From assembly GCA_035524795.1 (NCBI GenBank), contig DATKOF010000003.1, positions 1-28,128 on the forward strand: a DNA stretch of 28,128 nucleotides, in the 5' to 3' direction. The notes below the pieces were generated by a model that did not search any database, was not told the DNA's origin, and saw only the letters and a list, made by a program, of their open reading frames with translations. A program made the translations under genes and the position numbers. Every line of letters begins with the position of its first letter. Positions within the stretch are counted from its first letter, which is position 1. The stretch comes from DATKOF01 sp035524795 (GTDB lineage Bacteria > Pseudomonadota > Gammaproteobacteria > Burkholderiales > SG8-41). Of this stretch, positions 25,004-28,128 are shown in pieces.

Positions 25004-26089
25004 TCACAATGCTGCGGCGGGCGCCGTGCGCTGCCGGCCGCGCTGGCTGCGGTCCTGGATTTCGCCGGCCAGTTGACCGCAGGCAGCGGCGATATCGTCG
25101 CCGCGCGTCCTGCGTATCGTGGTCTGGATGCCGGCCTGCATCAACACGTCGCGGAAATCCGCGATCGCCGCTGTGCCCGAACAGCAGAAACCGGAATCCG
25201 GAAACGGATTGAACGGAATCAGGTTGATCTTGCACGGCACCGCCCGCAGCAACCTGACCAGTTCGCGCGCCTGCGCGACGCTGTCGTTGACGCCGTCGAG
25301 CATCACGTATTCGAAGGTGACGAAATCGCGCGGCGCCTTGTCGAGATAGCGCACGCACGCCGCGAGCAGATCTTTCAGCGGATATTTTTTGTTGATCGGC
25401 ACCAGTTGATCTCGCAGCGCGTCGTTCGGCGCGTGCAGCGACACCGCAAGAGCGACCGGACAGGCGTCGCGCAGGCGGTCGATCTGCGGCACCAGCCCGG
25501 AAGTCGACAGTGTGACGCGCCGGCGCGACAGGCCGTAAGCGTCGTCGTCGAGCATCAACTGCATCGCGGCGACCACGTTGTCGAAATTCGCCAGCGGCTC
25601 GCCCATTCCCATCATCACCACGTTGGTGATCGGGCGCTCGTTCTCCGCGCTGCGCAGCAGGCGGTTGGCAAGCCACAGCTGGCCGATGATCTCGCCGGCG
25701 GTCAGATTGCGGTTGAAACCCTGCCGGCCGGTCGAACAGAACGCGCATTCGAGCGCGCAGCCGGCCTGCGACGAAACGCACAGCGTGCCGCGACTGCGCT
25801 CGGGAATGAACACCGCCTCGACCGCGTTGCCGGCGCCGACGTCGAGCAGCCACTTGCGCGTGCCGTCGGCGGCCAGCGTGTCGCGCACGATGCGCGGCGC
25901 GCGGATTTCGGCTTCGACTTTCAGGCGCGCGCGCAGCGGCTTCGCGATATCGGTCATCGCGTCGAAATCATCGACGCCCGACTGATGGATCCAGTGCATC
26001 AACTGCCGCGCGCGGTACGGCTTCTCGCCGAGCCCCGCGCAGAACTGCGCGAATCCGTTGTGATCGAGTTCGAGCAGGTTGACGGTCAT
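25004..26089 (-). CDS. rlmN: dual-specificity 23S rRNA/tRNA adenine-C2 methyltransferase RlmN
   Basis: A 361-residue radical-SAM enzyme that methylates C2 of A2503 in 23S rRNA and A37 in some tRNAs, supporting translational accuracy. The cluster motif is C111-x3-C115-x2-C118 (CALECAFC). The two mechanistic cysteines of the family are present as C104 (GTLCVSSQ) and C337 (DDIAAACGQLAG). MMGMGEPL, VTLSTSG and SLHAPND are further signatures. The segment usually written GSGYRRS reads DSGFCCSG here, a small departure from the family pattern. It starts six bases after the ndk stop. Confidence 0.96.
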   Translation of the reverse strand: MTVNLLELDHNGFAQFCAGLGEKPYRARQLMHWIHQSGVDDFDAMTDIAKPLRARLKVEAEIRAPRIVRDTLAADGTRKWLLDVGAGNAVEAVFIPERSRGTLCVSSQAGCALECAFCSTGRQGFNRNLTAGEIIGQLWLANRLLRSAENERPITNVVMMGMGEPLANFDNVVAAMQLMLDDDAYGLSRRRVTLSTSGLVPQIDRLRDACPVALAVSLHAPNDALRDQLVPINKKYPLKDLLAACVRYLDKAPRDFVTFEYVMLDGVNDSVAQARELVRLLRAVPCKINLIPFNPFPDSGFCCSGTAAIADFRDVLMQAGIQTTIRRTRGDDIAAACGQLAGEIQDRSQRGRQRTAPAAAL

Positions 26090-26095
26090 GGCCGG

Positions 26096-26521
26096 TCAGC
26101 GTGAATGGATTTCGGACGGCTTGAAGAACTGGGCGATTTCGGCGGCGGCATTGTCGGCGCTGTCCGAACCGTGCACCGCGTTGGCGTCGATGCTGTCGGC
26201 AAAATCGGCGCGGATGGTGCCCGGCGCCGCTTTTTTCGGATCGGTCGCACCCATCAGATCACGGTTTTTCGCGATCGCGTTCTCGCCTTCCAGCACCTGC
26301 ACCAGTACCGGACCGGAAATCATGAAGTCCACCAGATCCTTGAAGAACGGCCGCGCGCGGTGCACCGCGTAGAATTCCTCGGCGTCCTGGCGCGACAAAT
26401 GCAGCATGCGCGCGGCGACGATTTTGAGTCCCGCCTGCTCGAAGCGCGCGTTGATCTGCCCCACCACGTTCTTTGCCACTGCATCCGGTTTGATAATAGA
26501 AAGCGTGCGTTCCACTGCCAT
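26096..26521 (-). CDS. ndk: nucleoside diphosphate kinase
   Basis: A 141-residue enzyme that equilibrates nucleoside tri- and diphosphates through a phosphohistidine. MAVERTLSIIKPDAV, the active-site NAVHGSDS (H117), FYAVHRARPFFKDLV and MGATDPKKAAPGTIRADF are all canonical. AGGA lies nine bases before the ATG. It heads the long housekeeping run, with the integrase gene lying 110 bases upstream on the same strand. That 110-base gap has two weak hairpins (near 26586-26595 and 26603-26622) but no strong terminator or promoter that I can defend. Confidence 0.97.
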   Translation of the reverse strand: MAVERTLSIIKPDAVAKNVVGQINARFEQAGLKIVAARMLHLSRQDAEEFYAVHRARPFFKDLVDFMISGPVLVQVLEGENAIAKNRDLMGATDPKKAAPGTIRADFADSIDANAVHGSDSADNAAAEIAQFFKPSEIHSR

Positions 26522-26631
26522 TACAGATTTTCCTGATTTTGATTTTTAAAACGGATTCGAAGAATATCACGATAAGGCATTGAAATAAAGCCGTTTCGGG
26601 CGGTTCAGGTTCGCAAGACCCTGATTTTTCT

Positions 26632-27594
26632 TCAATGATCGAGCGGGCTTACGACACCACGTCCACCCCGGTTCAGCACGTGGGTATAAATCATCGTGGT
26701 TTTGACATCCGCATGGCCGAGGATTTCCTGCACCGTGCGGATATCGTAGCCTGACTGCAGCAAATGCGTGGCGAAACTGTGGCGTAACGTATGCGGCGAT
26801 GCCGGCTTCACAATATCCGCTGCGCCGACCGCTTGCTTGATGGCGCGCTGTATGGTTTTTTCATCCACATGATGACGGCGAATAACCCCGGATCGCGGAT
26901 CCGTCGATAATTTTCCCGAAGGAAACACATACTGCCAGCCCCAAGCCTTGCCGGCGCGCGGATATTTTTTATCGAGCGCAAACGGTAGATACGCCTCGCC
27001 AAAGCCCGCCTGCAAATCCTCCGCGTGCAGCAACTTCACCTTGGCCAAATGCCGCTGCAAAGGCTCAATTGAAGATTGCGGCAACACCGTGACCCGGTCT
27101 TTGCCACCCTTGCCATCGCGCACCACGATTTCCCGCCGTTCAAAATCAATATCCTTTACCCGCAACCGCAAGGCCTCCATCAGCCGCAATCCGGCGCCAT
27201 ACAACAAACTCGCGACCAGCCAATGGGTACCCTTCAGGCCCGCCATCACCTTCTTGACTTCGTTTTGCGTCAATACCACCGGCAACCGTTGTGACTGCTT
27301 GGCCTGCGTCACATTCGACAGCCAAGGTAATTCCTGCTCCAGCACTTCCCGATACAGAAACAGAATCGCGCTTTTCGCCTGATTCTGGGTAGAGGCGCTG
27401 ACCTCGCCGCGCACCGCGAGATCGGTCAAAAATGCCTCCACCTCCGGCCCGCCAAGGCTGGCTGGGTGCCTCTTGCCATGGAATAAAATGAAGCGTTTAA
27501 TCCAATCGGCATACGTGTCTTCGGTGCGGCGGCTGTAATGCAGTGCGCGCACCTTGTTACGGACTTGAGTGAGAAGCTTGGGGTTATTGTCCAT
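26632..27594 (-). CDS. intI: integron integrase (IntI)
   Basis: A 320-residue tyrosine recombinase. Catalytic residues: R137 (GAGLRLMEAL), H268 and R271 (PHTLRHSFATHLL), H294 (LGHADVKTTMIY) and nucleophile Y303. The IntI-only insertion that binds the extrahelical bases of folded attC sites is present (about 203-245: ALDKKYPRAGKAWGWQYVFPS, then the DPRSG-x-x-RRHH pattern), which separates it from XerC/D. It catalyses attI x attC cassette insertion and attC x attC excision. AAAGGA lies five bases before the ATG. No frameshift or lost catalytic residue is seen, so it appears intact. Codon and base use are more AT-rich than in the neighbouring ndk-rlmN genes. No LexA-type box (CTGT-N8-ACAG) is visible upstream. 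Confidence 0.95.
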   Translation of the reverse strand: MDNNPKLLTQVRNKVRALHYSRRTEDTYADWIKRFILFHGKRHPASLGGPEVEAFLTDLAVRGEVSASTQNQAKSAILFLYREVLEQELPWLSNVTQAKQSQRLPVVLTQNEVKKVMAGLKGTHWLVASLLYGAGLRLMEALRLRVKDIDFERREIVVRDGKGGKDRVTVLPQSSIEPLQRHLAKVKLLHAEDLQAGFGEAYLPFALDKKYPRAGKAWGWQYVFPSGKLSTDPRSGVIRRHHVDEKTIQRAIKQAVGAADIVKPASPHTLRHSFATHLLQSGYDIRTVQEILGHADVKTTMIYTHVLNRGGRGVVSPLDH

Positions 27595-27603
27595 AAATAT
27601 CCT

Positions 27604-27726
27604 TTTTTAGGTCGCCCTAAAATTTAGGTATTGATAAATATCATACACTTATAAAAGAAAAATGGATTTTATACGCCGCCCTGTCGCTTTTCATATTATT
27701 TTTAGGTCGTCTACTTATAGTTAGGC
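27604..27726. other. attI-like recombination site region with repeated cores
   Basis: This region fills most of the 163-base gap upstream of intI and is distinctly AT-rich. It contains GTCGCCCTAAAA (27611-27622), identical to a stretch near the right end of the class 1 attI site as I remember it. A second, similar block, GTCGTCTACTTATAGTTAGGC split at 27706-27726, ends in a perfect GTTRRRY core GTTAGGC (27720-27726), where a cassette would be joined between G and TT. An 11-base direct repeat TTTTTAGGTCG occurs at 27604-27614 and 27699-27709, and TTTTAGG-4-CCTAAAA (27605-27622) plus CCTAAA-A-TTTAGG (27616-27628) are perfect inverted repeats. No upstream RYYYAAC is present, so it is not an attC. 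Confidence 0.6.
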
Positions 27727-27757
27727 CTCGCAGAGCGAAACCGTGGTCGTCGCAAGC

Positions 27758-28117
27758 TCATTGAATCACGGCCACTGCTGCACTGATGGCCGCATGGCTG
27801 TATCCGAGCACCTCGAGCACTTCGCGCACCATCTGTTGCTTCTGTTGGGTCGGGGAGTTCGTCATCACCCAGAAGCCCGTACCTTCAATCTCACGGGGCT
27901 GGGTGCTTTTCCCTGATTTAAGAATTTCCTCTTCACTGCGCGCAAAGTAGGCTCTATTGCGGCCCTGGATCTGAAGAACCTTCACAAAGTCTTGCTTCTT
28001 CTGCGCATGCGCCTCTTTGAATATTCGAAGCATCCGTGCGACAGCTGTCGTCGAACTGGAGAACATCGGCTGCGCAAGCAGCGATGCAAGCTCATGCGGT
28101 TGCGGTGCTACCGCCAT
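27758..28117 (-). CDS. SeqA C-terminal-domain-like protein in first-cassette position
   Basis: A 119-residue protein that aligns, without gaps from GRNRAYFA on, with the C-terminal DNA-binding domain of SeqA. SeqA binds hemimethylated GATC and sequesters newly replicated origins. Compared with E. coli SeqA from memory: GRTRVYFA/GRNRAYFA, LKNGNQTKP/LKSGKSTQP, and PGTPYWVITNTNT/EGTGFWVMTNSPT. About 20 of the first 45 aligned residues are identical. DNA-contacting R116, R118, T149 and N150 correspond to R53, R55, T86 and N87; T117 is N54 and N152 is replaced by P89. The SeqA N-terminal oligomerisation domain and linker are absent. AGGG lies six bases before the ATG, supporting a true short start, though the frame stays open to the window edge. 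It is transcribed toward intI, opposite to most cassette genes, so it needs its own promoter beyond the window. Confidence 0.8.
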   Translation of the reverse strand: MAVAPQPHELASLLAQPMFSSSTTAVARMLRIFKEAHAQKKQDFVKVLQIQGRNRAYFARSEEEILKSGKSTQPREIEGTGFWVMTNSPTQQKQQMVREVLEVLGYSHAAISAAVAVIQ

Positions 28118-28128
28118 CGCCTTCCCTG

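Larger units (their letters stand above)
26632..28128. mobile_element. chromosomal integron, left end (intI, attI-like region, first-position gene)
   Basis: The integrase gene, the AT-rich attI-like region at 27604-27726 and the gene in first-cassette position together form the start of an integron inserted upstream of ndk. No attC site lies within the visible part, and the window ends inside or just beyond the first gene, so the array length is unknown. Confidence 0.7.

Noticed and set aside
27681..27696. LexA box upstream of intI
   Set aside because: CTGT occurs at 27681 but no ACAG follows at the required spacing.
27595..27757. attC site
   Set aside because: A GTTAGGC core exists at 27720-27726, but no RYYYAAC partner with paired L boxes was found on either side within the gap, so it is treated as attI.
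1..28128. CRISPR arrays, insertion sequences and prophage genes
   Set aside because: No regularly spaced repeats, transposase or phage structural genes were seen; the integron is the only mobile element.

Overview
The window is GC-rich, gene-dense chromosomal DNA that looks like a betaproteobacterium. Gene content supports this: HisZ, the PIN-PhoH protein, PriB next to rpsF, and the order hfq-hflX-hflK-hflC-yjeT-hisZ-purA. The collinear run ndk-rlmN-pilW-rodZ-ispG-hisS-yfgM-bamB-der points the same way. The exact genus cannot be fixed from sequence reading alone.

Layout. Positions 1-3107 (plus strand): the tail of an ArnA-type NAD-dependent epimerase/decarboxylase, an ArnD-type deformylase (lipid A aminoarabinose pathway), a PrxQ/Bcp peroxiredoxin and a PIN-PhoH RNA-processing ATPase. 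Positions 3120-6297 (minus): dnaB, then the ribosomal operon rpsF-priB-rpsR-rplI with a clear promoter (6269-6297), a hairpin in its leader, and a clean intrinsic terminator (4596-4620) that separates it from dnaB. Positions 6304-7989 (minus): an orphan two-partner-secretion outer-membrane transporter (TpsB/ShlB/FhaC type) with its own near-consensus promoter, sitting between rlmB and rpsF. Positions 8012-10974 (minus): rnr-rlmB, coupled by a GTGA overlap. A tRNA-Leu(CAG) gene lies on the plus strand at 11021-11105; its promoter abuts the rnr start codon. Positions 11154-26521 (minus): a tightly packed run of 16 housekeeping genes from ndk down to purA covering adenylate and histidine synthesis, Hfq/HflX RNA biology, FtsH control (HflKC), ribosome assembly (Der), outer-membrane assembly (BamB/YfgM), isoprenoid synthesis, cell shape (RodZ), pilus biogenesis and translation fidelity (RlmN).

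The accessory part is at the right edge. An integron integrase gene (26632-27594) is followed upstream by an AT-rich, repeat-containing region that looks like an attI site; it ends in a GTTAGGC core at 27720-27726. In the first-cassette position, but transcribed toward the integrase, is a 119-residue protein that aligns with the C-terminal hemimethylated-GATC-binding domain of SeqA, the replication-initiation sequestration protein otherwise known mainly from Dam-positive gammaproteobacteria. It lacks the SeqA N-terminal oligomerisation domain. A stand-alone SeqA DNA-binding domain linked to an integron in a betaproteobacterial background is the most unusual thing here. The window ends 11 bases beyond its start codon, so whether a larger cassette array or a Dam methylase follows cannot be seen.

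No stretch longer than about 165 bases is without a gene.
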